A DNA stretch of 64,000 bases, taken from positions 228,006 through 292,005 of the forward strand of contig RDEW01000046.1 of NCBI GenBank assembly GCA_011109175.1, given 5' to 3'. This DNA comes from Dicyema japonicum (taxonomy: Eukaryota > Dicyemida > Rhombozoa > Dicyemidae). The notes below the pieces were generated by a model, which worked only from the letters and a program-made list of their open reading frames with translations, ran no database searches and was not told the origin of the DNA. Below, piece after piece: positions 10,463-24,699 of this stretch; the first letter of the stretch is position 1; each line of letters begins with the position of its first letter. Both the position numbers and the translations under genes were made by a program.

Positions 10463-13400
10463 TCACTTAAATATAGGAACAGGTGGATGAAGAATACAAT
10501 CTTCTTCAGTTTCTTCAGACACATTTCTTTTATCATCAACCAACTCCTTTAGCAATTCAGGAATTAACTGCCGTAATCTACTAGTTGTCTCATCCAATAA
10601 TTCAGAACAGTTTAAGACTCCCATTGACTTTACAATCAACAACACACTCTTGAATTGCTCTAAAATTGATTTTCTCTGCCATATAAACTCAAAACAAACC
10701 AATGACTCATTCTGAGTGGTCACAAACGCACATACTAGTTCCACAATTTTCTTCCAAAACACGTCAAAATTGTCACATCCAGTAAAAAAATTAACATTTC
10801 TTATGAAAATCTATAATAATCAAAAACCCAGAAAACCTTGCAAAGCATTGAAATAGCACGTATTCTTACAACTTCATCTCCTCCAGATGTATTAGCCAAC
10901 ATTCTCGTAAAAATAGGAAAAATAATCTGAACTAAACAATCAACACAACCATGCTGAAACACTTATTCCACATGTGATTCCCCATAGTGAAAACTCTATC
11001 ATGTACTAACGCCTTCTGAATGCAATCAAACGAATAAAGCTGCACAACACTCCGCACATCAAGAGTATATTGGGCCAGTTCTAAAATAGTAAAAATATTT
11101 ATACGATTTAACAGGACAAACCACCAATCATTATTATTTATGCTATCAGACAAGGCTAACTGTACACAGATTGAACTTGTAGCATCCAACAACTAAGTAT
11201 TAATTAAAATAACAACCCTTAATGTAACTTTGCTTAAATATTCTGTAACCACAAACAAATCACTGTGTGGTGCTTTCCCACTGGGACTCAATTCCTTTTG
11301 TAATGAATGACCTATAACATGTATAACACCAATACATTTAATAGCAGCAGAATTTAGGGCAATAATGTAATGAATAAGGTATTCCACGTGATTGAGTTCA
11401 AAACAGAGACTACTGGCATTCAAAAACTGTTCTAGTAAATCTACTCCAAATGAAAGCATCGGCATCTTGACGTTCCCGATTGGAATCCTGTCCATATTTT
11501 GGTAGTCAAACCATAATTTAGTATCTTCTTCTAAGAACCCAATGTTTTCTATAAATTAATCAAACTACTACTCAGTTTATATCGCTGAATGAGGTTATCT
11601 GGAGGATTTACCCCTGTGGAAAACACCTCTAGCAGCAAAAAACATATTGGCAGTCCATTTGACGTCTCTAACAGAACGGAGAACGTTTGAATAAAATTGC
11701 CAATAAAGCCAGCCACAAGTAAATATAGCTTAACAAAGTCACTTTTTTCTAAATTTTCAGGAACAAAACAAATCATTAAGGACATAATCTAATAATATTA
11801 ATAAATAAAACATCATAGGGAATTTTCTCTTGGTTCACAAAAGCCAAAAGCATTCTGAAATATCCATGAACAGCCTCTTCAATAAAAACCGGTTGATAAA
11901 CAGCACTTGTTACTAAATGCAGAACACATGTCCTTAAGGAAGAGAAAAACAGCGACAACCGATCCCTCGAACTAAAACATTTCCCATACCTGTTATTAAT
12001 AACAACCCTCACGAGGATGTCGTAAAACAAAAGTGAAGCTTCAGCAGAATTATTACTGATAATCACAGAAGAGTCAAGTATGCAGTCACATAATGTCTTG
12101 AATAAAAGACATAGAAAACTCTGATAAATTCAGTGAGGGACTGACTATGAAGTGATTTTGTATTGCTGATAATCATATCAATCTGCCATTCATTTACAAT
12201 TTGTCTGCATTTGTTTAAGGCTTCTATCCTGTCATTTCGTCTAAGAGTAGTGTTGTCGCTTTTCCCTCCAAAAAAATTCATTATTGAACTCAAAGTTCCA
12301 GGGGTAGTTTTGGTGGTCATTTGGTGGTCAAATAGCTTTTCTAATGACCTTTTACCACCAATTTCGAATAGGTTATCTACCTAAAGACATCAAATACGCA
12401 AATGACCTCAACAAGAGTTTGCGGATAAATACCAGCTACATAAAGAGTAAATAAAGCTTCCAAAACATTCTTCCACCCATCTCTCATCAAATCACCGTAG
12501 TGAGCAACCAAATCAAAACAAACCTTTCCTGCCATTTGGGCTTTTTCGTTGCAAAACAAAATATCTAAAAAATGACTTTTTTCATAATTCTAAAATTAAA
12601 AAATCAATAAAACTCTCGATTCATTAAGCATAAATGACATTTTGAATAAAGAAATTATAATGGAATCGAAAATTGTAATCATTCCAAAACTGGCAGAAAT
12701 GGCAGCACATTTTCTAAAGTAAGATAAAAGTTTTACTTGTATGACTCGAGAATAGCTTTGGCGACAAAACGGGATATTTTCTTTCTCGTAAACATAAGAC
12801 AAGGCAGCCACAGAAGAGCTCCAAAGAAGAACAAACAGTTCAGAATCACACAAACAACCTTTCGTCACAACGAACACTTCATCCTTACATGAAGAATGTT
12901 TTCTCTGAAAGTTGGTAAACAAGTTACATTCCAAATGTATTTGTCCCTGTTAATCCCACTTTTTGTTGAAGTTATGATAATTTCATTCATTCTAAGATAA
13001 ACAGAAAAGTCTACTTGATAGAGTTGTAAATATTTTTCAGCATTTCCCTATACTGACCTCCATCTCCTTCTGGTATTCCAACAGATTCGATGAATTTCTG
13101 TTAATATAAAACAAGAATACTTGGCATGACATTGGGTTATTTGTTAGTCGCAAAAGAGGGTTGTGTTGATCCACATTAAGCACCATTATTGCATTTGCCA
13201 ACAAAAAAGCAGCGTCATAACTATGGAATACGCCCCCATTACATTCCTAAAGGTGACTATGAAATCTCAAACCAAGAAACGCTCTACAAAGACACCGAGA
13301 ATATTGGCAATTACGGCGGATTCTCCTGGTAGATGAAAGTCGTCGAGGAATTTCCTAATTGCCGAATCCATTCTAAGTCCAGAAAAGTCATATTGTCTAT

Positions 13401-15089
13401 AATTTAGAATCCAAAAAAAGTACTTCAAAAATGCAGCAAGAACTTTCTTGTTAGCCTGTTTTCCGAAAAACAGTCCACGGCTGTGATATCAAGATATTCA
13501 TAATATTCTGTTAAAAACAAAGCTAGCTCATCGGGATCAGTCGGACTTTTAAGGACTCCCAACTCAACCAACTCCGCAAAGCACTTTCTGTAACTTTCAG
13601 AAAATTTTGACACACATTTTAAGACTTTCTAAATGAAATACTAATATGAAATCAACCTCCTTATTTTTTAGCTTGAGTGCAAAGTCTTTAGCTGTTAGAG
13701 TAATCTGAGATACATAATATGTGCCATCACCAACATTACGACTAACAACACTAAATACTACAATTACTTATAAAATATTACCTGTTTGAGGAACAGAATC
13801 ACTTCGTTTGCGAATATGATCAAGGGGAATCATCAATCCACGCAAAGAAGGCAGTCCGTTATATGAGGATATTCCAATCACGGAAACTTGCTAAAATAAA
13901 GGCGAAAAGTACCTTAAACAGAGCAGAAATAACAGTTTCGAGCAGATTAACTGAAATGCAGTCGAAGTTTGTATAGATCTGCAACGGGATATCTTCAAGT
14001 GCGAGAAAGTCGCATAGTAGTTGGCAAGTAAGGTCGTTCTCCATGATGGAATACTTCTCATCGTTCATTCTCTCAACAATTTTAATCACATAGAGCTAAT
14101 CATTATTAAAGACAAAAACTTCAAATGGGATTTTGAGGTAGGGAAGCAATTTAGAGAACATATTAAAAGAGAGAACCAAGGAGCGACTGTACAAAGAAAG
14201 CAAGTTTGAACCAGTAAGCTTAAATGAGGATAAAATCTTACCATTAACAATTTTTTGGCCAATTCGGTTCTGATTAGGACCATTAGGTGAGTATGATTAC
14301 AGAGCTCTGGAGTGCTGAGAACAATTGTTAGCAATTCCATCCCAAATACTACTTTGATCTCGTCGTTATTTTTGTCATCAATGCTTATTAATGATATTAA
14401 AAATCTCAGAATCTCTCGACTGCATTTCTTAGCGATTCCAAGGTTATAACCAGTCGTCATTGAGTCCTGTGAAGAGGCATCGTCTGATACGAGTTTTGAA
14501 GGCGTAGGATCTCGTTTTTGAAAAAATGGGGTCAAATTATTGAAGATTATATACATTGAATCACTCAATATGCCCTCAATTCTCTTTCTAATCCATTCTA
14601 GAGTCGTAAATGAGAGATATTACTGTTTAACTTCAGATCAAAGTACAAACAGAAGCACCATTGCAAAGAATCACATATCAGTTGGCTGTTCAGTGGAAGA
14701 AACATGTCGCAGGTCATAATGACTTCGAAAATCTGAGAAATAAGGGAAAACCAAACTTCAACTAAACTTGCAATCAAATATTCCCCATTTTCCCCATCTG
14801 TAACTGCTTTCACGCCTACCAATGCTTTCATAACCATGTGGGATGTTGTAGACTTTAAAGGACGGTCAAATGAGACTTGCATAAAACAAATCACTACAAT
14901 GTGCAACAAAAGACAATATTTTTTTGAGAGTTTTCAGATTTAAAAGAACAAATTCAACGGAACACTCTGAGGCATAGAAATTGGTAAAATGAATGTTTTT
15001 ACTATCAAAGTAATGTCGTAGGTTTTATTTATTATATTTTCCTTTAATTTGTCGAACTCTAATATGCTCTTTCCCATAAACTCAGACAT
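10463..15089 (-). CDS. GBF1: GBF1-like Arf guanine-nucleotide exchange factor (Sec7 domain), many tiny introns
   Basis: Large BFA-type Arf-GEF that loads GTP on Arf1 at the cis-Golgi for COPI recruitment. The N-terminal DCB/HUS region contains REILRFLISLISIDDKNNDE and YTNFDCISVNLLE. The Sec7 domain (about 12950-13620) carries YDFSGLRMDSAIRKFLDDF and the glutamic-finger motif FHLPGE, then VLNVDQHNP, NSIK and YIWN. Downstream HDS repeats include LLWSSSVAALSYVYEKE, RKCAAISASFGMITIFDS and GDLMRDGWKNVLEAL. At least fifteen introns of 22-28 nt can be placed (e.g. 13397-13423, 27 nt); several cut through codons. One problem remains: in Sec7 the frame slips by one base near the A5 run at 13466-13470, between DITAVDC and FFGKQANKK. 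Exact exon joins for the first 150 bases are not resolved. The stop is at 10463. Confidence 0.92.
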
Positions 15090-15330
15090 CTTTAATATTT
15101 AGTATTAAATACATTAATTTTGGAGAAAGTGCATTTCAATATATAAATGTGAGATAATGTAATATCTTTTATGTATTCTGTCATTAAAAAAGATGTAAAT
15201 GAACACAAAAGACTGATACGTTAATTTAAAAATATTTGTTTCAAATTAATTATTTTTTGAATTTTTTATATATATTATATTAGCAAAATTTGAAGGGTTA
15301 TGGTATTTTTTCCTCGATTATGTCTCTATA

Positions 15331-15660
15331 GCCGGGTGGCATAGTGTTTAGGTGTCGGGCTAAAGTGACTTAGGTTACGGGTTCGATTCTCGCTGCTGTT
15401 CACCTGGTGGAAGGTTCTACGCATCTACGATGCTAAAAAGGTTTGACGAGTGACTCCGTCATCAATGGACTGTCACTGCGGAACTGATAGTCAAAAAAAG
15501 ACCCACACACAAGAAAAAGAAAAATAGAAGTGAAGATCATTTTTGGTTCTACGATTAGTTAAAATTAACTGTTCTTTACTTAAATAAAGTGTGTGTCCTG
15601 CCTATGCGGAGCTAATACTACGGCTCCGTGATAAAGGCTGTTATTATTATTATTGTTATT
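15331..15660 (+). mobile_element. SINE1, full length, tRNA-derived, perfect 14-bp target duplication
   Basis: Flanked by ATTATGTCTCTATA at 15317-15330 and 15661-15674. The head resembles a tRNA: GCCGGGTGGCATAGTGTTTA (A-box region) and GGTTCGATTC (B box) give an internal RNA polymerase III promoter. The body is unrelated to tRNA. The 3' end contains a small hairpin (CGGAGC...GCTCCG, 15608-15628) followed by (TTATTA)n. The last 45 bases resemble the 3' end of LINE-A, its likely mobiliser. Other copies are at 4532, 31215 and 38675. Confidence 0.93.
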
Positions 15661-15705
15661 ATTATGTCTCTATAATTTTATTTCCTCACCTCTATAAGCA
15701 AACAT

Positions 15706-18578
15706 TTTTTAGTGAGGTGGTCACGTGCCTCGTTTCTTCTCTGTCAACGGTTAAGAAAAATGTCTAGAAAGCAGAAGATACAAGAGAATATGCTTGCCCT
15801 AAAGCTTCTTACATTCAATGCTAGAAGAAGCCTCAGTCAAGAAATACTATCTGTGATGACCTAGAAACATATAACGTTTCTATTGGCTGTATACAAGAGA
15901 CGAAAATTACGTACTATCTCGATGAAAACCATGGAAAATATCGACTAATATGCCCACCCAGTGACTCAAAACACTATGGTCTTGGATTCGCCATTCACAG
16001 AAAACTATCATCTGACATCATTCGCATTTGGCGGGTGAATGACAGGATCTGCGTAATACAGATCCACCTGAACAACCAATGTTCCCCTAAAAATACACTA
16101 ACGATTATAAATGTATATGCACCACACTGTGGAAGAGTGGCAAAAAACCCGACCGAACTGGATGAATTCTACTCAGCATTATCAAAGACGTATAATAAAT
16201 GAGTCGTCCTCACTTATATTCGTTGCTGGCGATCTAAATGCGAATTTGGAACAAAAAAACTAAGAGATACCTTCATGGGAAGACACGGAGTGGAAAAGAA
16301 ACTTGCCTGGGACCATACTTGGCCATTTCTACACAGCAAACAAACTGTTCTTGTGCAACACGCATTCTCTCATCTTGCATGCCACATAACCATTTGGATG
16401 GGCGAACGAAGAAACCCAGAAGGAAAACTAGTCCCTATATACAACCAAATTGATATATTATATGCCGGATCAATGAAAACGTTCTCTTATAAACGCACGC
16501 TTATACGAAGGTTAAACACTGTCAGCGATCATAGAGTGATTATTGTCACCTTCATCCTGGCGAAACATGGTATTAAACATAAGAAACATAACTACATTAC
16601 AAACAATATTATTGAGAATACAAGAAATGGATACGCAACGGAAAACTGATTTCTCATCCAGATACAGTCAAAATTACAAAAAATACATCTGCTCTCATCT
16701 GAAGGACCTAACAGTAGGAATTTCGTGGGATCGCACACAGTATATAATAGACGAAGCAGCAAGCCAGTTCCTAGGCACGCGGGAGATGGCCAGTAAGGGT
16801 TGACGATACATACAGAACTAGTAAAGAGTTAGCAAAAGAGTTAAAGAAATCCATACAAAAAAACTAACGAAAAAGACTATAACAAGAGAAAAGTCCTTCA
16901 GGGGCAGAGGGATCAAATCCGTAGAAAAATCAGGAGACTGAACAAGACAATACACCAAAAAGAACTACTTCGCAAAATCAATAAAGTATCCAAACTGAAA
17001 GATAATTCACAAATGTATTTGGCCGCTCGTTTACTACGCCACACAAACCGGAAAACGAATAATCATCAAAGACAAAAATGGCAAGACATTACTGAATACT
17101 GAAGAGTAAGCGGAAGTAATTGCAACACATTTTGAGAAACTTTTTAATGTGACTACAGCAATCCCCCCATTCAAAGGAAATCCTAGACCTTAAAAAAACC
17201 AATTACAATTTTGGAAGTAAAAACAGCATGTCAAAAACTAAAAAATAACAGAAGCCCTGTACAAAAACCAATAAACCCAAAGGACCGGTTGAAAACTTAC
17301 GACCTATTATATTATCAAATTCTCTACGGAAAGTCTTAGCTAACATTGTATTGAAACGAATAAAAGGACCCGCCTATGAATACCTACCCGAAAGTCAAAG
17401 TGGGTTCAGAGAAGAAAGATCAACAGCTGATGCAGTATGGAGTCACAGATGGAGATGTGCAACACATCAAAGATATTGCAATGCCACCCACATTCTGGGA
17501 ATGATCTATCAAAAGCCTTTGACTCGATTAACAAGAACAAATTGATGACAGTGCTGGAAGGGTTTATTGACGAATCGAGTCTAAGAATGATTCAAATCCT
17601 TCTATCTAACACAGAGCTACTTGTGAGAATTGGAAAAACCTACTCAAGAAAATTTGAAACAAACACAGGCACTCCTCAAGGAGACTCCCTTTCTCCCTAC
17701 TATTCACAATATACTTGGAGGTCGCTATGAGGGAACTGAGAACATAATACCAAGGAAAAATATAAGAAGTGATTTATGCTGATGATATAGACCTAATCTC
17801 TTAAGACAAAGAACTCCTGGAACATGTACTAGAAAAAGCACCAGATATACTTGGAAATTGTTTCTCACCGTGAACAGGGAAAAAACAGAACGGACAAAAT
17901 AAGATGAATAAACAACTCACTCGAAGAAAAATGGAGACACATAAAGAAACTTGGCTCTCTACTAGGAGATAGCGAAGACATCATACGGAGAAAAACATTG
18001 GCAAATGCGGCATTACAAAGGTTGAAAAATCTTTGGCCAAAACGGAAAGGATATAACATAAAACAAAGGATTATGTTATACGACATCTTCATCAAACCAA
18101 TCCTACTATACAACTCTGGACCTGGGCCACCTCTAAAAGAATTGGAGAGGCTAGACTCATTTCACAGGAATCATCTAAGAAACAAAACTGGAATGTCATG
18201 GCCATCCAAGATCTCGCGGAATGGACTGTACAATAAGTGTGACTGTATACCATTAAGCCACGAGATCATTAACTCTCGTTGGAGACTTTTTGAACACGTC
18301 CTGAGATTGGACCCGATATCCCTCCGAATATCGCAATGGAAGATTACTACTCCTCTAATGTAAAACGCTTTCCTGGAAGACTGAGAACTACCCTCCCGGT
18401 CGTTCTACAAAACGATCTGAAAGCCGTGAAGAAAACATTGGCATCTGGTGACGATCTGGACTCACTGAGGGACCTAGCAAAGAACAGAAGAGCTTGGAGT
18501 AACCTAACTAATTCTCTTATATTTTTTGCTGCACATGCGAGGCTATAAATATTATGGCTCTCGTGAAAGTGCTAATAA
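15706..18578 (+). mobile_element. LINE-A, full length but decayed, imperfect 11-bp target duplication
   Basis: Bounded by TAAGCAAACAT (15695-15705) and TAAGCAAAAAT (18579-18589). It starts with the LINE-A leader (AGTGAGGTGGTCACGTGCCT). EN blocks are readable (NVYAPHCGRV-like at 16110, SDHRVI near 16525), as are RT blocks: QSGFREERSTADAVW at 17395, LSKAFDSINKNKL near 17510, GTPQGDSLSP at 17670 and YADD near 17777. Multiple frameshifts separate them. The C-terminus has WRLFEHVLRL and FPGRLRTTLP. It ends GGCTCTCGTGAAAGTGCTAATAATAA, the segment shared with SINE1. Confidence 0.92.
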
Positions 18579-18589
18579 TAAGCAAAAAT

Positions 18590-18775
18590 GGCATCTCCAA
18601 CATCAAAATGCACGCCGATTGAATTCCTTTGCAGAAGGATGAGAAGACGCTTCCGGAGAGCGATTGGATCATCAGAAGACCAAATGAAGAGAGTTCGGAT
18701 GTTGTTGGAGGCTGGATCACCTAATTAGTTAGTTTTGACCTATCTTTCCTGGTGGTCTTGGGGTTAAATAAATAA
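18590..18775 (+). mobile_element. LINE-B 3' end fragment
   Basis: Coding tail ending in the LINE-B 3' signature GGATCACCTAATTAGTTAG, then CTGGTGGTCTTGGGG and (TAAA)n. The two arms GGAUCACC and GGUGGUCU can pair using G-U wobbles. Confidence 0.8.
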
Positions 18776-18784
18776 GCAAAAATA

Positions 18785-19112
18785 GCCGCGTGGCACCATG
18801 TGGTGCTTCGTGGCTAATTGGTTGAAGTTTCAGTTTTGTTCGTCTGTTCCGCCTCTTTCTTTCTATTAGAGTGGCGTCATGTGATCCACCTGTCTAGGTG
18901 GCGCCAAGTGCCAGGCCGAAACTAAAAAGGATCATTTGCTCTTTCCCACTCTAATGGATTGGTTTATATAATTTCATCAATGGACGTTTTTTACCTTTTA
19001 TGTTTATTCCGGATGGAGTCTATTTCCGTAGAAGTGGAAACTGAATACACTTAATTAATTTTTTACTTTATCTTCTGTCTCGGTGTATCCGGGGTTAATA
19101 AATAATAATAAT
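18785..19112 (+). mobile_element. SINE2, complete
   Basis: About 328 bp beginning GCCGCGTGGCACCATGTGG and ending TCGGTGTATCCGGGGTTAAT plus (AAT)n. Inverted copies lie at 21545-21870 and 27468-27830. The 3' end matches LINE-B at 29671-29695. The origin of the head is unclear: I see no good B box. Confidence 0.85.
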
Positions 19113-19114
19113 TC

Positions 19115-19520
19115 ATCGAGCCGACTATCAGTTATGCCTGAGAAGCATGGGGAATTAATCTCTCGTGGACCAACCGTCTTAAAGTTGATAACACCCTATG
19201 TCGAGGTGCGACTAACATAATCCACATCGCAAAGCTCAACAATATTCTACCCAGTCCCTTTGACCACCTAATCAAGCAAAACGGCAAGAGTTTCTTAACC
19301 CTCCAGCAGGACCTGTCTCTACAGACCGTCCTGTGTCAAGCAGTTTCCAGAAGCACATCACCCCAGTTGGTCTTCTCACTAACACTGTCCCCCGCCCGTA
19401 CCGTGACTGTGTTGGGTCAAAAGTCCAACATTGGGAGAATCTGAGAAAGCTCATCAGGATTGTCGGGATCACCTAATTAATTTCAAGAGATTAACTATTG
19501 GTGTTTTGAATTAATAATAA
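19115..19520 (+). mobile_element. LINE-B 3' end fragment
   Basis: Reads ISY, W.LSWTN, then a diverged C-terminus and the signature CGGGATCACCTAATTAATTT, GGTGTTTTG and (AAT)n. It corresponds to 28760-29100 of the longer copy, with many frame breaks. Confidence 0.75.
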
Positions 19521-19529
19521 TTTCCCCAC

Positions 19530-19684
19530 CATGAACGATTGCCCTTCCATACCAGCGATAATACATTTTTTCTTGCATACGCAGATGATGTAACCATCAA
19601 ATCAAGAGACCATTGTATTCACACTGCGGCTGTCCATTTAAAATATTTATTAAACCATTTATGGATTTGACCTATGAGAAATTT
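19530..19684 (+). mobile_element. Reverse-transcriptase scrap (YADD region)
   Basis: A short open stretch reads FFLAYADDVTIKSRDHCIHT, the YADD block of a Jockey-like RT, with no preserved ends. The next LINE-A copy is inserted directly after it. Confidence 0.5.
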
Positions 19685-20935
19685 ATTATACAAAAGCATT
19701 GAAAAGTATCTTATCGCCTGGACAAAGCGGTTTCAGGGAAAAAAGATCAACCACCGACATAGTATGGACGCACAGATGGTCTGGCGCTATATGTCAGAAA
19801 TACAAAAAATGCATAGAAGTTCTGGGGATCGACATGAGTCGTGCATTCGACTCTGTACACAGGGGACTACTTATTAACATTCTGAATACATTTCTAGACA
19901 CGGATGATGTTAGAATTATTTCCTTGCTCCTAGAAGATACTCACCTGGCTGTCAAAATCGGAAATACCGCTTCCAATTTTTTTAAAACCACTCGGGGAGT
20001 TCCACAAGGGGATTCGTTGTCTCCTATTCTATTTATTATTTATTTTGAAGCTGCACTGAGGGATTTCAGATTATCCATTAAAGGACAATATTATGAGTTG
20101 ATTTACGCAGACGATCTGGACTTTGTATCGGATGATTCTGAATTTCTCAAGTACATAAACGAACATCTTCCTAACATTTTCCAAAAATGGTTCTTGAAGA
20201 TAAACACTGACAAAACGGAATTTACATCATTCAGCCGTGCAGAGAGGATATCCGACGAGACGTGGAGAAGACATAAGAAGGTCGGATCGCTCTTGGGGGA
20301 CGAGGAAGATGTAGCTCGACGGAAAATCCTTGCATCTGGTGCTTTCAGAAGCCTATCTAAAATATGGAGTTCGGGAAGAAGACTTTGTGGAAAAATAAAG
20401 CTTATGATATACAAATACTTTGTTGTGCCCATCCTAATATATAACTGTGGGACATGGGGTTTGTCTAAACGGGCAATGGAGTCTATTGACAGTTTCGACC
20501 GCAGTATGCTTCGGAAGGCACTTAATATTCACTACAAAATGAAGATCAAAAACGAACAATTATATAAGTTGAGCAAAACAGAACCATTATCCATGGAAAT
20601 CAGAAGATCGAGATGGAGACTGTTCGGTCACATTCTGAGGATGGACCTGGATGTCCTGGCAAATCACGTAATAGATGAATATTTCATGGAAAAAACAAAA
20701 TCATTCCGAGGAAGGCCTAGAACAACCTTACCTATCACGCTAAATGAGGACCTAAAAGCCATAGGCAGGGAGTTGAAAACAATGGATGACCTCGATGAAT
20801 TAAGAGTTCTTGCGAAACGGAGAGGCCTTTGGATGCGATTGGTGCAAAGGGTGGCAGGCGCGGCACAAGGGAACCTTAATTGACTTTTGTTTTTTTATGT
20901 GTTCTCGGCAGTGCTGATAATAATAATAATTTGAA
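19685..20935 (+). mobile_element. LINE-A, 5'-truncated, C-terminal ORF still open (19699-20883)
   Basis: A 394-codon frame runs from QSGFREKRSTTDIVW through LGIDMSRAFDSVHRGL, RGVPQGDSLSPILF, YADDLDFVS and the C-terminal RRSRWRLFGHILRMD and FRGRPRTTLP to the stop at 20883. The 5' endonuclease half is missing, so it cannot mobilise itself. The tail is (AAT)n at 20915-20935. The open frame over about 1.2 kb suggests a fairly young insertion. Confidence 0.9.
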
Positions 20936-21544
20936 AAGTATGGAATGCGTCTTGAGATGAAAACTTAGGGAAGCAAGGTTTCCTTCCTAATTTGCTGTTG
21001 ATTCTTGGTTTTAATAATAATGTCTCTAAAGATCAAGAAAAACTGAATATTTTCTATGAGGAACTTATTTTTATCGTAATATACTTGGAGAGCTTTCCTC
21101 ATATCTTTTTGGGTGATTGGAATGACAGAGTCAGAATGCGAAATATATGGAAAAGTTAAAGATTCGAAGCGAAATTTTCGCATGATTCCACGGGATTCAA
21201 GACCTCCGATCCGAAAAATCCCTTTCAGGATAGTCTAAACGGATGTTCTGGATGCTGCTATTGCAAACTACATGGTAGTCTAACCACCTATGGATTTTAA
21301 CGAAGTGATCTACGCTGGACAAGGGGAATCTAACGTGGAAAATGCGAACATCAAATAAATGGAAGGAGAAACTGAAAAGATGGACTTAAGGAAAATCTAT
21401 TTCTCTTAATGACTTTGTGGGCCAAAAGAGTAAGGGGTAAGAAAATAATGATGAATATACTTAATACTTATAGGTAAAGAAATCATGGAAGGGAGAACTC
21501 ACCAGAGGGGTTGCTTGGAGTACTGGAAAAAAGACTCACAGTTT
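20936..21544. other. Unassigned, possible LINE-A debris
   Basis: No gene seen. Near 21290-21330 a plus-strand reading FNEVIYAGQGE is a faint echo of the LINE-A YADD region. The rest is unrecognised AT-rich sequence. Confidence 0.35.
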
Positions 21545-21870
21545 ATTAATTTAATTTATTAACCCCGGATACACCGAGAAAGAGTTAAGGTAAACAACTA
21601 ATTAAGTATATCCAGTTTCCACTTCTACAGAAACAGAGTCCATCCGGAATCAAAATAAAGAGTAAAAGACGTCCGTACTTGCAGTTGTGGAAACCCCTCT
21701 AGTGGAGTGGGGGAGAGCAAATTATCCTTTTTCGTGCCAGCCAGGCACTGGGCGCCACCTAGACCGGTGGATCATATGACGCTAATAGGAAGAGAGAGGA
21801 GGAACAGACAAACAAACAGAAAACTTCAATCAACTAGCCACGCAGCACCACATGCCACCAGGCGACAAAT
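21545..21870 (-). mobile_element. SINE2, near complete
   Basis: Minus-strand copy of 18785-19112. On its own strand it ends GGTGTATCCGGGGTTAATAA; the upstream arm reads GGATATAC, which still pairs with GTGTATCC through one G-U wobble. The head end near 21860 is diverged. Confidence 0.85.
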
Positions 21871-22921
21871 TCATGAATCGAGGCGAGCATTCAGGAAAAA
21901 TAAATATGGTTTCGAATTAAACAGAAGGCTAAGAAATCAGTGGATCATTCGACTACATGTTGTAGCAGAATGCTCAATAGTGACTATGTTAGGAGCCATA
22001 ACAAAGTTGTTGGATGTATTCATTTACATAAACAGATCAAGATTAATTCAGAAGATGGACGGAGTTTACTTGTTTGGGATACGGAAGTTATCCTCGCATC
22101 TTTCCTGAAGAGGTAAACATTATGAATTGAACTCGTTTGATCAAATGATTTATGTTAGAGAATTTAATTTGAAAATCATGTTGGAAAATGGATCGTAAAG
22201 CGACGGAGAGATTTTTCGAAATAAAATTTTTCCATCACATGTGAAAGAGAACAATAGAGACTGGTAGATGGCTTGTTTTGCTTTTAAATAAAATGAATAA
22301 ATAACCTTCTTTCCTGGTAAAGTATCTTTCGAGATATTTTACCCTTCATTTACTGTTTGTCGGATTGTTTGAAATACTTTTAATCTATTTCCATGAGTAG
22401 TAGAGGAAGCCTTGCTTTTCTCCAAACAGTTCATTGTTTTGTATTGTTAGAGCTTAAATCTTAACTTACGTCTGTTTATTGTCAGTTGATTTCCTCTAAT
22501 TTTCCCACGTTTCTATGTCACAAAAATGCAAAAGGAGTTACGGTCGACCCACTGAAATGAATCTTTTGCGAACTTTGAGAATTATTCCATTGAGATACGT
22601 ATTCGTAAGGAGTGAAGACGACGTTCACTAAAGGATCAAAGGCACGGCAGGGTGCTCATGAGCAGTTGATGATAGTCCTTTTGTATAAATTAACCTTTGT
22701 TTCCAGAGAATTCTTAGAATTATGAGATTATGTTCGTTGCGTAAGTCGTATAGAACACCCCAATAGATAGCACCAAGGAATGCAAAGGGTAATGTCAAGT
22801 GAGTAAAATAGTCGCCACTTCGAAATGGGGTCATTGTGCGTTCTACTTTTTATTAATTTAAATAATTAATTTAATAAATAATTTAAAATTAATACTAAAT
22901 TTTAAATCTTCGACTTGTTCT
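21871..22921. other. Intergenic, no feature recognised
   Basis: AT-rich with no convincing exons or repeats. It probably contains the upstream control region of PRPF4B, but I can point to no motif. Confidence 0.4.
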
Positions 22922-24652
<1,731 letters not shown>

Positions 24653-24699
24653 TTTATAACCTGTTAATTTAATTTATATTTTAATTTTTTGATTTTTCT

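Noticed and set aside
11979-11996. An 18-nt intron in GBF1 (GTATGGGAAATGTTTTAG)
   Set aside because: It is in frame both spliced and unspliced, and shorter than every other intron here; reading through gives an equally good protein.
15331-15395. A tRNA gene
   Set aside because: The A and B boxes belong to a SINE with target duplications and a non-tRNA body; the cloverleaf is not complete.
22628-22834. Minus-strand open frame upstream of PRPF4B
   Set aside because: No recognisable domain and no splice partner; open length is within chance for this composition.
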